A model generated the notes under the pieces. The model did no database searches and was not told the origin of the DNA. It saw nothing but the letters and a program-made list of their open reading frames with translations. A stretch of DNA of 13,266 nt from an uncultured Dyadobacter sp. (GTDB lineage: Bacteria; Bacteroidota; Bacteroidia; Cytophagales; Spirosomataceae): assembly GCA_946481035.1 (NCBI GenBank), contig CAMLNK010000023.1, positions 1 through 13,266 on the forward strand, given 5' to 3'. The position numbers and the translations under genes are program-made. This document shows, in pieces, positions 1 through 8,110 of the stretch. Position 1 is the first letter of the stretch. Each line of letters opens with the position of its first letter.

Positions 1-1723
1 ACAATGAAAAAACAATTCTGTTGGACAAATAAGGCTCCTTACCCGCCGCATTGAACCACGGAACGAATCGCATGGTGCGGGTATTGAGGTAGTTAAGCCC
101 TCCGCCATAAGTCCCTATCCACAGATTACCATATTTATCCTCCGTGATAGCCCTTACGTCGTTCGCATTGATCGAGCTGTTGCCCGGTATGAAATTGCGG
201 AACTTCCCTGTCCGTTCATTGAGCAGGCTCAGCCCTCCCCCGTTCGTACCCACCCATACATTGCCGCGCCGGTCCTGGTAAATGACCCGCACGTCGTTTT
301 TGCCCAGCGAATGCGGGTCCGACAGGTCATTTGCGTAGCGTTTAAAAGTATCCGTAGCGGGGTCGTAACGCACAAGCCCTTTGGAATAGGTACCAAACCA
401 CAAGCGGTCCTGCCGGTCGCGATGGGCAGCAATCACGGCGCCGTCCGGCAGCTGGCCGGGTTGTGGCGAAGCCGCATAATGCTTCAAAACTTCGCCCGAA
501 GCGGTTGTTTTGTAAATGCCGTCCCCATCCGTCCCGATCCAGAGGTTACCGTCCTTGTCGGCACACATGCCGTAATAGCGCAAATAGCTTTCCGCGCGGG
601 AATCGACGGTTTTTTGCTCAAACTTCCTGAATTTCTCGGGAATCGCGCTGATCAGGTAGGTTCCCTCGCCGTACGTCCCGAGCCACACATTGCGGTCCTT
701 GTCGATGTAAAGTGATTGCACCGAGCGCTGCGTAATGCCTTTGTTGTCCTTATCGCGCACTTGCTCAAACACAAGCGCCTCCGGACGGCGCGACTCCACT
801 TGTGATAATGCCAGCCTGTAAATGCCGCCATCCTGCACGCCGATCAGCAGGTTCTGCTGGCGGTCCTCAATGAGCGAAAGGTAAATGTCGCTGTTGTGAA
901 ATGTATGGATATGCAAATCATAAAACCGGTTTTCGGCCCTTTTGAAGAGGATCAAACCCCGGGAAGATGCAATCCACACATTACGCAGGTGGTCCTCGTA
1001 AATGGCATTGATCCGCGCCGATGGTATGCTGCCAAGGTCCAGCGGGGCTTTGACCAGTTGCCCGGCGTCATTGTACTTCCAAACCTCTATCCCACTGTCA
1101 CGCGAGCCGAGCCACAGCATGCCCTGTGAATCTTCGAAGACGCTCAGAATGGAGTTCGTAAAAAGCCCCGGCAGGGTTTGCTGGTTATGGTGTGTAAATT
1201 GATGGGTTTTGATATTGAAAGAGGCAAAACCGGAGCCGTTCAGCGCGAGCCAGAGGCGGTCGCCCGAGCCTTGACTGATATCGCTCACATCATTGCCGAC
1301 GCCGCTTTTGTTCCGGAATGGCTTGTACCTGCTGAAACTCTGGCTTGCCGGCACAAACTCACCGATCCCGTCCCGCGAGGAAACCCAAATGGTGCCGTTT
1401 TTATCCCGGAGAATGGATTTGACATAATTGCCCGGCAAGCTCCGGGGATTGTTGCGGTCGTATTTGAAGTTTTTGAATGCAGTACCGTCGAACCGGCTCA
1501 CACCGTCGCCGGTGGCAAACCACATCAGGCCGTCGTTGTCCTGCACGATGCTGTTCACTACGCCAAACGATAGCCCCTCCCGGATCGAATAGCGGAGCAC
1601 GCGACCGGCGGCATTGTCGGCAGCCTGGCCTGGAAATGCCACACAGCACAACGCCGGCAGCAAGGCCGTTAATAAATTTGAAAACACGCGTTTCATCACC
1701 CGCATAACCCACTTTTCTGACAT
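1..1723 (-). CDS. Two-component regulator propeller protein (HTCS-like), N-terminal part
   Basis: Open frame of 574 codons that starts at 1723 and runs off the left edge, so the 3' part is missing. After a signal peptide (about residues 10-34 from the first Met) the protein is made of Reg_prop repeats of the form xxxxDxxGxxWxGT..GG. I count 11, including SVFEDSQGMLWLGS, SLYIDKDRNVWLGT, VIYQDRRGNVWVGT and AITEDKYGNLWIGT. Full family members carry about 14 such repeats in two seven-bladed periplasmic propellers, then a Y_Y_Y domain, a membrane helix and histidine kinase, often with receiver and AraC-type DNA-binding domains fused on. None of those output parts is in the window, so whether this is a hybrid (HTCS) or a plain sensor kinase is open. 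In Bacteroidota such proteins sense oligosaccharides and switch on neighbouring glycan-use genes. In-frame ATGs at 1705 and 1696 are alternatives; the one at 1696 gives the more usual signal peptide, beginning MKRVFSN. Confidence 0.9.
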   Translation of the reverse strand, partial: MSEKWVMRVMKRVFSNLLTALLPALCCVAFPGQAADNAAGRVLRYSIREGLSFGVVNSIVQDNDGLMWFATGDGVSRFDGTAFKNFKYDRNNPRSLPGNYVKSILRDKNGTIWVSSRDGIGEFVPASQSFSRYKPFRNKSGVGNDVSDISQGSGDRLWLALNGSGFASFNIKTHQFTHHNQQTLPGLFTNSILSVFEDSQGMLWLGSRDSGIEVWKYNDAGQLVKAPLDLGSIPSARINAIYEDHLRNVWIASSRGLILFKRAENRFYDLHIHTFHNSDIYLSLIEDRQQNLLIGVQDGGIYRLALSQVESRRPEALVFEQVRDKDNKGITQRSVQSLYIDKDRNVWLGTYGEGTYLISAIPEKFRKFEQKTVDSRAESYLRYYGMCADKDGNLWIGTDGDGIYKTTASGEVLKHYAASPQPGQLPDGAVIAAHRDRQDRLWFGTYSKGLVRYDPATDTFKRYANDLSDPHSLGKNDVRVIYQDRRGNVWVGTNGGGLSLLNERTGKFRNFIPGNSSINANDVRAITEDKYGNLWIGTYGGGLNYLNTRTMRFVPWFNAAGKEPYLSNRIVFSL

Positions 1724-1748
1724 ATTTCCGAAACGAAGTGATCCTGAC

Positions 1749-1770
1749 CCGCCCATTTTTTCACGGGCGG
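1749..1770 (-). promoter_or_regulatory. 5'-leader hairpin before the propeller regulator
   Basis: Inverted repeat CCGCCC / GGGCGG (6 bp, all G-C) around a 10-base loop. If the -7 element at 1776-1783 is used, the transcript would begin at or next to this stem, leaving it at the extreme 5' end of the leader. A poly-A/T run lies in the loop rather than after the stem, so it is not a standard intrinsic terminator in either direction. An mRNA-stabilising hairpin or an operator are possible roles. Confidence 0.35.
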
Positions 1771-1775
1771 AACAT

Positions 1776-1783
1776 CAAATATA
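1776..1783 (-). promoter_or_regulatory. Bacteroidota -7 promoter element for the propeller regulator
   Basis: Read on the minus strand this is TATATTTG, an exact match to the Bacteroidota sigma-A -7 consensus TAnnTTTG. It lies about 53 bases upstream of the regulator's first ATG and just past the stop codon of the beta-helix gene. A T-rich CTTTAAA stretch sits roughly where the -33 element should be, but no clear TTG is present. It suggests that the regulator is transcribed separately from the beta-helix gene. Assignment is by consensus and position only. Confidence 0.5.
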
Positions 1784-1799
1784 ACAGAATCGGCGCCGA

Positions 1800-4154
1800 C
1801 TATTTAAAGGATACCTTCAACTTCTGCAAGGCCTGGTTCCTGAAAAACGCCACTTCCCCTTCGCCCATCCAGTTGACCTCCTGAAAAACATCCATCAGCT
1901 CCGTCACAGTGGCAATATCGCGGTGGTTAAGGACGCGGATTACATCGCCCGGCTTCATGCCCGCGCGTGCAAGAATGCTGTTCTCGGGCGCCGCTTCCAC
2001 CACCACGCCCTTTTCGTCGGGCAGTCCGTAAGCCGAACGGTCGCCGAGGCCGCTTACATTCCGTAACCTGCCGCCCAGCCATGCCATTTCGGATACCGCT
2101 TTACCATCGGTCACGCTTTTGATCACCGGAAGCGGCACCTGCGCCGCCTTGCTTTTCAGTGTGGGCGATACTACGCCAAATTCCATCGGGAAGTTCACAA
2201 ACCCGATTTTCAATGCCGGACTGCCCTGTTTCACCCGGTAATCGCCATGCGCGGCGTCCTCGAACAGCGGATCACCGGCCAGACTATGCGTATCGGTGCC
2301 ATTCTGACGGGCTTTTTCCAGCGCCGGCTGATCGGGAAAAAGGTTATAATCCACCTCCTTACCCCATTCTTTCACCCTGATCGGCGCGTAAGGCTTCGTC
2401 ACGATGTTTTTCCGGAACACATCCCCGCTTTGCGCAAACCAAACGTGCGGATGAAATGAGTTGTTGACCATGATATTGTTCTCGACCACCCGATGAAAAC
2501 CTTCGCGCAGTTTCAAACCGCCATTCAGGCACAAATTGTTGTAAATGTGATAGTTGGAACTACCATCATCGAGGCCGATATCCCACCCGTGGTCGCAGCG
2601 GAAGCGGTTGTTGCGAATGACGATCGTTTTGCCTGCGTCCAGCAGGATCAGTTCGGGATGGGCTGCGGCGAGGCTGTCCATTCTTTCACGCGACGGATGC
2701 CAGAACCGGTCGCGGCCCCAGGAATTGAACGAGCCGTGGTCGCCGGTTTCGAGCACAGTATCGAATACATCGTTGAACTCGATCAAATGCCCTCCCCACG
2801 TGCCCTCGCTCACGTTGATGCCCGCCCGGGGGATGTTGTAAATCGTATTGCGGCTCACGGTAATGTCCATACTCATCGAAATCTCCACACCGGCAATCTG
2901 CTTCTCCACGCGCCCGAGGCCGTGCATGAGGTTATCATAAACCCTGCATCCGGCCGGGTAATTATTGGTTTTAGGGCCGGGAACCTTGTCTATTCGCTCG
3001 TAGGGTACCGATTGGTTGTATTCAAAACTCGGCGAGCGCACCGCGGCAGGATCACCCACAAAGCATACCGCGCTGGCGCCTGTTTCTTCAAAATGGCAAC
3101 CCGATACTTCTCCGCCCCTGTTATAATTGCTGAAAAACACACCGTTACCACCCACCGCATTGAAATGACATTGGCGAATGGCGCAGTTTTCGGTGCCTTC
3201 CAGCAGCACCGCGCCGCCCCGGTAAATGGCCCAGTCGCTTCGAAGCAACGGCTCTTTGGTTTCCATAAAAGTCCGGAGCGTGTGCGCAAGCTCCAAGCCT
3301 TCGATATGAATGTTACGGACCGGCTTTTGTGCCGAGCCGCGGAATTCGAACAAATGCCGGATCTGCGGGGAAATTACTTTCTGCGCATCCGCAGGCGCAT
3401 ACACGTAAAGCGTGCGCGAGGGCACATCATAATACCATTCATCGGGCGCATCGAGCTCTTCGAGGAGGTTTTCGATAAAACGGTACTTATCGTGCATGCC
3501 CATCTGACGGTTATTCTGGTAACCACCTTCGAGCGCGAGCGTGGTATCCCCGGTCTTGCCCGTCACCCGGTAGTGGTAATCGCCCCATTCGTGCTTGTGC
3601 ATGGCATGGATGAATGCGCCCTCCGGCTTTTTCCAAGATTTGATTTTGGCAGGTGAAAGCACGTCGGCCGAGTAGCCTCCGAAATGGCTCGCGGCCGCAT
3701 CGAAATTCGGGTAGCGTGCCATATGCAGCTTTTTCTTGCCTATAAAAAGCTGGTCGAAAACATAATCGCCGCTAACGACTGCCTTGCTGATATTTCCTTT
3801 GTATTCCAACCATTTAACCGGTATAACTGCCGCGCCGCTAATCGTCACTTTTTCGCCCGGGTAAGCCTTGTACGTCACTGCCTGGCCCTCCGCCCGCGAA
3901 TCTTCCGGCCCGAAAACCACCGGTTTGGAAAGGTAATAGGTACCGCCCCGCAGAAACACGGTAACCGCCCCACGCAGCCCCCTGACCTTCGTACGCGCCG
4001 CTTCAACAGTCGCCAAAGGCTTTTCCCTCGAACCTGGGTTACGATCGCTGCCATTTGGCGCAACGTAAATGTCCGCCGCCAGCAATGCGTTTGTAAATAC
4101 TGTGCATACAGCGCACAATGCAATAGTTATCAGCCTTTTATAATTTTGATTCAT
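1800..4154 (-). CDS. Secreted right-handed beta-helix protein with C-terminal PDZ domain (GH141-like)
   Basis: 784 residues with a signal peptide at residues 1-27 (KRLITIALCAVCTVFTNALLA). The mature start IYVAPNGSDRNPGS, followed by FLRGGTYYLSKPVVFGPEDS (67-86) and AYPGEKVTISG, is typical of large beta-helix proteins related to GH141, a family with alpha-L-fucosidase and xylanase members. Parallel beta-helix coils cover about residues 280-590. They contain two conserved-looking patches, ETGDHGSFNSWGRDRFW (469-485) and DHGWDIGLDDGSSNY (521-535), followed by GGLKLREGFHR and HPHVWF. Their Asp/His residues are the best candidates for an active site. A PDZ-like domain closes the protein (about 700-784; AAPENSILARAGMKPGD, then IRVLNHRDI). 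It probably acts on a plant or microbial glycan in the periplasm or outside the cell; the substrate cannot be told from sequence. The start is well placed before the signal peptide. It follows the haem-binding gene after 60 bp. Confidence 0.88.
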   Translation of the reverse strand: MNQNYKRLITIALCAVCTVFTNALLAADIYVAPNGSDRNPGSREKPLATVEAARTKVRGLRGAVTVFLRGGTYYLSKPVVFGPEDSRAEGQAVTYKAYPGEKVTISGAAVIPVKWLEYKGNISKAVVSGDYVFDQLFIGKKKLHMARYPNFDAAASHFGGYSADVLSPAKIKSWKKPEGAFIHAMHKHEWGDYHYRVTGKTGDTTLALEGGYQNNRQMGMHDKYRFIENLLEELDAPDEWYYDVPSRTLYVYAPADAQKVISPQIRHLFEFRGSAQKPVRNIHIEGLELAHTLRTFMETKEPLLRSDWAIYRGGAVLLEGTENCAIRQCHFNAVGGNGVFFSNYNRGGEVSGCHFEETGASAVCFVGDPAAVRSPSFEYNQSVPYERIDKVPGPKTNNYPAGCRVYDNLMHGLGRVEKQIAGVEISMSMDITVSRNTIYNIPRAGINVSEGTWGGHLIEFNDVFDTVLETGDHGSFNSWGRDRFWHPSRERMDSLAAAHPELILLDAGKTIVIRNNRFRCDHGWDIGLDDGSSNYHIYNNLCLNGGLKLREGFHRVVENNIMVNNSFHPHVWFAQSGDVFRKNIVTKPYAPIRVKEWGKEVDYNLFPDQPALEKARQNGTDTHSLAGDPLFEDAAHGDYRVKQGSPALKIGFVNFPMEFGVVSPTLKSKAAQVPLPVIKSVTDGKAVSEMAWLGGRLRNVSGLGDRSAYGLPDEKGVVVEAAPENSILARAGMKPGDVIRVLNHRDIATVTELMDVFQEVNWMGEGEVAFFRNQALQKLKVSFK

Positions 4155-4158
4155 AACT

Positions 4159-4184
4159 AAAAAGCACGATACCCGTCGGTACCG
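4159..4184 (-). terminator. Hairpin plus U-tract directly before the beta-helix start codon
   Basis: On the minus strand CGGTACC-GACG-GGTATCG forms a 7-bp stem (one G-U pair) with a 4-base loop at 4184-4167, followed within three bases by TTTTT (4163-4159). This is the layout of a weak intrinsic terminator. It lies after the stop of the haem-binding gene and ends five bases before the ATG of the beta-helix gene. It could end the upstream transcript or attenuate read-through into the beta-helix gene. The stem is short, so termination may be partial. Confidence 0.4.
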
Positions 4185-4214
4185 GCTGCAATTCTTTCTG
4201 ATTGATGTTAATTG

Positions 4215-7200
4215 TTATTTCAATGTACGGATATAGGCCAACAAATCTGCTACCTGCTGGTCGGAGTACGTATCGATGAGCCCTTTTACCATAAACGACC
4301 GGCCGCCGAGAGTGCCCTGGCTTTTGATCTGATCCGCCGGAATGAAAGTTTTGGCCCCACCCATGAATGCGAGCGTGGTACCCCGGTTGTCCTGGCCCAC
4401 CAGATAGCCTTCAAAATTAGTCCCATCCTTTTTACTCACCCGATACACCGTGTAACCGCTTTCTACGGCCGCATCGGGATCGAGAATGGCCGTCAGCAAT
4501 GCCTCATGCTCCCGGCTTGCGGAGCCATCGAGCGAAGGAGCTATATTTTGCCCCTTACCGCCCACCTGATGGCAGTTCAGGCAGGTCTGGAACAATACCT
4601 GGCCCGCTGCGGGGTCGCCTTTTTGCTGCCTGGCGACGGCCATATATTTGTGCAGCCTCGTTTTGAACGCCTTCTTTTTCTCCGCCTCCACGGATTTGGC
4701 GCGGGCGAGCAAGCCCGTTGTTTCCGCGTTCCGGCGAACGGAAACCAGCCGTTCGGCCGTCGGCACGTCCAGGGAGCCGCTCAGTTGTTTATTCTTAATG
4801 AGGTAAATCAAAAGGTCTGCGCCTGCCGGCGAAGATGGCAGCATTTTTGCTAACTCCGCTTTTTCAATGCCGTCGAGCCGAGGTACCCACTTTTGCGCCG
4901 CCAACCGGGCCGCCGCCGGGTCGGTCTTTGCGAGCGCTAGTAATGCCATCGTCCGGACGTCGAAACCATAGCTGGCATTATTCACGGATTTCACTAATGC
5001 ATTCTTGCCCAATGCGGGATCTGCGTCGATCGCCTTCAATGCCAGTTTCACGGACGGGGCGGGCATATCGCGGTCCAGCACTGCCAGCACCTGTCCTACC
5101 GAATGCCGCATTCCAAACCTTCCAACCGCATCGAGGCCAAGATCAACTTCGGCCCCATCACTACTTTTCAAAAGCCGCGACACGGGTGCTGCGAGCAGGC
5201 TATTCAGTTCCGGCGACTGAACCTGCGCCTGGTTTTCGATCGCAAAACGGACGTACTCCGTCGCCTGCGGCGCGTCGAAAGCCGGTTTGATCATTGCCAC
5301 GATATTTTTATTGGACAGCATGGCCGCAATGCCCGTAAACGTTGATTCATCGATTTTTTCAATATGAGCCTCCGGCCAGAAACGCAGGAATGCCTCCTCC
5401 CGGTCGTCCTTCGGCAACGCCTGCGTCGCCCATAGCAAATTTTCGACGGGTGCCGACTTCACATCTGCACCTGAAATAAAGCGGCTCAATGCCTCCGAAT
5501 GCTTTTCGAGGGCCATTCGTGCCAAAAACCTTTCAAAACGCCGCTCATACGGCCCGCCGAGCGCTTCGCCCGGCAACTCCGGCTTGCAGGCTTCGATAAG
5601 CATAGTGATACCCGCTCTGTCCAGCTCCGCCGTCTCGCCCAACGTACGCAACACCTGCGAACGCACCGCGGGATCGGAATCCGCGGCAGCTATTTTCACA
5701 AGCGCAGCGATTTCAGCACCATTCAATTTAAAACTGCCTAGCGACCGTACCGCCTCCCGCTGGATATCGTCCGAAGATTCAGCCAGGAGGTTTTCTATCA
5801 GCGCCGCATCGAAATGCTGCAAACTTTCGAGGCACCAGAGTGCATGAATCCTGCTGGCATCGTCGGCCGTCCGGTCGGCTGCTATGGCCGTGATCGCCGG
5901 AATCAGCGCATTGGTTTCCTCACCCGGCCGGTCGGCAATCTGGTGCCAGGCAGCCCGTTTGGCCCAGAGCGATGGCGAACGCAAATATTCTGGCAACGCG
6001 GAAGCGGACATGTTGTAGAAATCAGGAATGTCCCTCGGCTGCTGGCTCACATGGCGTATCCGCCAGATCCGGCCGTGCGTCTTGTCGCGGTCGGGGTGCG
6101 TGGTAGGCAGCTCATTATGCGAAACGATCTTGTTGTACCAGTCGGCGATATACAAACAGCCGTCCGGCCCGAACTCCGCATTCACCGGCCTGAACCAGTC
6201 GTCGTCGGAGGTAAGCAAATCGGGCAAATGCGTTGCGGACACGGTACCATCACCATTCCTGACGATCCTGACTGCATTAACCGAACTCGTAATCGGGTTC
6301 GCCAGGAAAGCCACATCGTGGAATGCTTCCGGAAACGAGCCCGAAGCATCATCTGCAAACGCCGTTCCCGAAATACCCGTACCGCCGACCCGAAACGAAT
6401 GCAATGCGGGCATAAACGGCTGATAAGGCCTCAACTTTTCATTGCCAATACCGGGGAAAGCCGTTCCCGGCTCCATAGGCACCACCGAATAGCCCAGGTC
6501 GTTGGCCTCCGAACCGTACCACTGCCCGTTCCCCCGCAGCTGGAAGCCCCAGATATTGTTCAACCCCACACTCACGAGCTCCATTTTCCGGCCATCAGCC
6601 GTGAAACGGCCTATTTTGCTAAAATCGATTTTCAAACTGTCGCCGCTTACCAGCGATTTCACACGCCCTTTGTTGAGTGCCCCGTGGCTGAAATGCACCC
6701 AGTTTCCCGGCGCGCGTACGAGCACGTGTGCCATCGTATGCGTATCCGTAAACCCGAAGCCCGTGAAAAGCGGCACCCGCTTGTCGGCCTTGCCGTCGTT
6801 ATCCGTATCGGCCATAAAAAACAGCTCCGATCCCTGGGCGATATACGCACCGTTGCGGTACGGCAGGACGCTCATCGGGATGGTCAGTCCATCGGCCCAA
6901 ACCGTCGGTTTCGCAGTACCTTTTCCGTAGATATCCGAAAGCACAATGACCTTGTCAGTCCCCCTGATCTCGCCTTTGTAAAGTTGCAAAACACGTTTGA
7001 AATTGGGGTGGTTGCGCTGCGCATGCTCGTCGTCCATGAGTTTGAGCAGATCATCCCACTGAATGTCCGAAATCGGGTCGAGCGGGTACATTCGCGCCGT
7101 CTGCGTCCACAACCTCCCTGCATCGTCGAACGTCAGGTCGATCGGGTTGATGACGCTATCCCGCTCGCTCGCGACCAGCTCCACCACAAACCCTTCCGGC

Positions 7201-7340
7201 ACATGAAACCCCGCCAGTTCCTGCTCCGGCGTATTCGCGATCCTGCGCGCGGAATGGGTCTTGTCCTGCGCGAAAGCGGGCGCCAGGCATGCTACCGCAA
7301 CAATTAAGAATGCACCAAAGGAACGTTTGAACGCCAACAT
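4215..7340 (-). CDS. Secreted PVC-type haem-binding protein: propeller, HEAT repeats, cytochrome c
   Basis: 1041 residues from the ATG at 7340, chosen because the signal peptide MLAFKRSFGAFLIVAVACLA begins there. An ATG at 7403 would add 21 unlikely residues in front. Region 1 (about 40-430) is a sorbosone-dehydrogenase-like beta-propeller of the 'membrane-bound dehydrogenase' type. It has a calcium-loop-like DTDNDGKAD (178-186) and the family signature running from NAEFGPDGCLYIADWYN to PDRDKTHGRIWRIRHV (388-431). Region 2 (about 440-860) is helical with HEAT-like repeats. Region 3 (about 895-1041) is a small cytochrome c domain with one haem site CLNCH (920-924). Its likely distal ligand is Met1017 in the segment SFMVKGLIDTYSDQQVADLL. 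The family is abundant in Planctomycetes and Verrucomicrobia and common in Cytophagales. The likely role is periplasmic oxidation of a sugar or other alcohol, with electrons leaving through the haem. The substrate is unknown and no dehydrogenase activity can be proved from the sequence. Confidence 0.9.
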   Translation of the reverse strand: MLAFKRSFGAFLIVAVACLAPAFAQDKTHSARRIANTPEQELAGFHVPEGFVVELVASERDSVINPIDLTFDDAGRLWTQTARMYPLDPISDIQWDDLLKLMDDEHAQRNHPNFKRVLQLYKGEIRGTDKVIVLSDIYGKGTAKPTVWADGLTIPMSVLPYRNGAYIAQGSELFFMADTDNDGKADKRVPLFTGFGFTDTHTMAHVLVRAPGNWVHFSHGALNKGRVKSLVSGDSLKIDFSKIGRFTADGRKMELVSVGLNNIWGFQLRGNGQWYGSEANDLGYSVVPMEPGTAFPGIGNEKLRPYQPFMPALHSFRVGGTGISGTAFADDASGSFPEAFHDVAFLANPITSSVNAVRIVRNGDGTVSATHLPDLLTSDDDWFRPVNAEFGPDGCLYIADWYNKIVSHNELPTTHPDRDKTHGRIWRIRHVSQQPRDIPDFYNMSASALPEYLRSPSLWAKRAAWHQIADRPGEETNALIPAITAIAADRTADDASRIHALWCLESLQHFDAALIENLLAESSDDIQREAVRSLGSFKLNGAEIAALVKIAAADSDPAVRSQVLRTLGETAELDRAGITMLIEACKPELPGEALGGPYERRFERFLARMALEKHSEALSRFISGADVKSAPVENLLWATQALPKDDREEAFLRFWPEAHIEKIDESTFTGIAAMLSNKNIVAMIKPAFDAPQATEYVRFAIENQAQVQSPELNSLLAAPVSRLLKSSDGAEVDLGLDAVGRFGMRHSVGQVLAVLDRDMPAPSVKLALKAIDADPALGKNALVKSVNNASYGFDVRTMALLALAKTDPAAARLAAQKWVPRLDGIEKAELAKMLPSSPAGADLLIYLIKNKQLSGSLDVPTAERLVSVRRNAETTGLLARAKSVEAEKKKAFKTRLHKYMAVARQQKGDPAAGQVLFQTCLNCHQVGGKGQNIAPSLDGSASREHEALLTAILDPDAAVESGYTVYRVSKKDGTNFEGYLVGQDNRGTTLAFMGGAKTFIPADQIKSQGTLGGRSFMVKGLIDTYSDQQVADLLAYIRTLK

Positions 7341-7546
7341 AGAGAGCGGGGTTAATGATCCGAAGTTTTCCAGTAAGTCAGGTATATCAAAGCAATCGGG
7401 CACCTGTTATCTACCTAAAACGAAAACTCATTGATACTGGCCGGTTAATAAATGGGTGTATTAAAACTTTCGGTAGCAGGCTTATCCCTATGCCCTAATG
7501 CTTAAAGGAAAATTATCCATTTGAAAAACTTTCATCAACAAAAACT
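7341..7546. promoter_or_regulatory. Divergent intergenic region
   Basis: 206 bp between the haem-binding gene (minus) and the small membrane-protein gene (plus), so it should hold both promoters. No exact TAnnTTTG is present on either strand. The nearest matches are TTGCTTTG on the minus strand (7395-7388) and TCCATTTG on the plus strand (7516-7523), each at a plausible distance from its gene but lacking a clear -33 TTG. A perfect inverted repeat TTAATA-N8-TATTAA (7445-7464) could be an operator. All of these are weak sites. Confidence 0.3.
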
Positions 7547-8110
7547 ATGAATGAAGCGCTTATCTTTTTAGAGCAACGAGTCTTCTGTCAATCATTTATC
7601 GCCGACGTACTTTCCGGCTTCACTACCTCTTTCGTATTCCTCTTTGCCCTTTTATTTTTGTTTCGCCCGAGGATAAAAATAGCACGACAGATCGCGACGC
7701 ACGTGAAGGCCTATGGCGGTCGCTCGAACAAGTGGTATTGCTTCAAAATCATCAACAGGTCGTTTTTCAGGGCATTTGATCTTCGTGTGGAGGTTACTCA
7801 AAAGATACCTGTCACCGGCCCTGAGGGCAAAACGAACCATCGGACTGTTCCACTCCCGCTCGTAAAAGATCGGTATAATTACGTGGCCCCTTTCAGAGTT
7901 GGTGAAAAATCCGAATACGCACTTTGGTTTCTCACCACAGACGATATTTTGACAATACTGAACGAGAATGAGCATCACGTCATCGAACTAAGGGTAATTT
8001 GTAAACATGAACTCACCGGTTTAGGAAGCGTATTCGTAAGGACATACTCAAAACACGATATAAAGGAAGGCACCTTCAAGTCAGGTAATACATTTGAAAT
8101 TGTAAATTGA
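7547..8110 (+). CDS. Small single-pass membrane protein with C-terminal beta-rich domain
   Basis: 187 residues, not recognised as a named family. One hydrophobic helix (about 21-40, ending in FLFALLFLFR) is followed at once by basic residues (RPRIKIARQ), so by the positive-inside rule the remaining 145 residues should be cytoplasmic. That part is beta-rich: NKWYCFKIINRSFFRAFDLR (61-80), VPLPLVKDR (101-109), and IELRVICKHELTGLG then YSKHDIKEGTFKSGNTFEI near the end. The order of these motifs recalls the cytoplasmic immunoglobulin-like domain of inward-rectifier K+ channels, but no pore or selectivity filter is present. It is the only plus-strand gene in the window and is more AT-rich than its neighbours, which may mean separate acquisition. 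The start has no Shine-Dalgarno sequence; the A-rich leader just before it is usual for Bacteroidota. Confidence 0.7.
   Translation: MNEALIFLEQRVFCQSFIADVLSGFTTSFVFLFALLFLFRPRIKIARQIATHVKAYGGRSNKWYCFKIINRSFFRAFDLRVEVTQKIPVTGPEGKTNHRTVPLPLVKDRYNYVAPFRVGEKSEYALWFLTTDDILTILNENEHHVIELRVICKHELTGLGSVFVRTYSKHDIKEGTFKSGNTFEIVN

Noticed and set aside
1401..1712. Minus-strand 103-codon frame at the start of the regulator gene
   Set aside because: Out of frame with the Reg_prop repeats and rich in Arg and Cys. The frame starting at 1723 stays open to the window edge and carries the repeats.
1790..1799. Perfect 10-base palindrome TCGGCGCCGA just after the beta-helix stop codon
   Set aside because: It has no loop, so it would make a poor RNA hairpin. 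Palindromes of this length are expected by chance in GC-rich DNA, and no second copy was noticed.
2493..3656. 387-codon plus-strand open frame opposite the beta-helix gene
   Set aside because: Composition is typical of a shadow frame and it has no recognisable motif. The minus strand encodes a complete signal-peptide beta-helix protein.
5814..7307. 497-codon plus-strand open frame opposite the haem-binding gene
   Set aside because: Antisense shadow of a GC-rich gene. The opposite strand has the propeller signature, signal peptide and CLNCH haem site.
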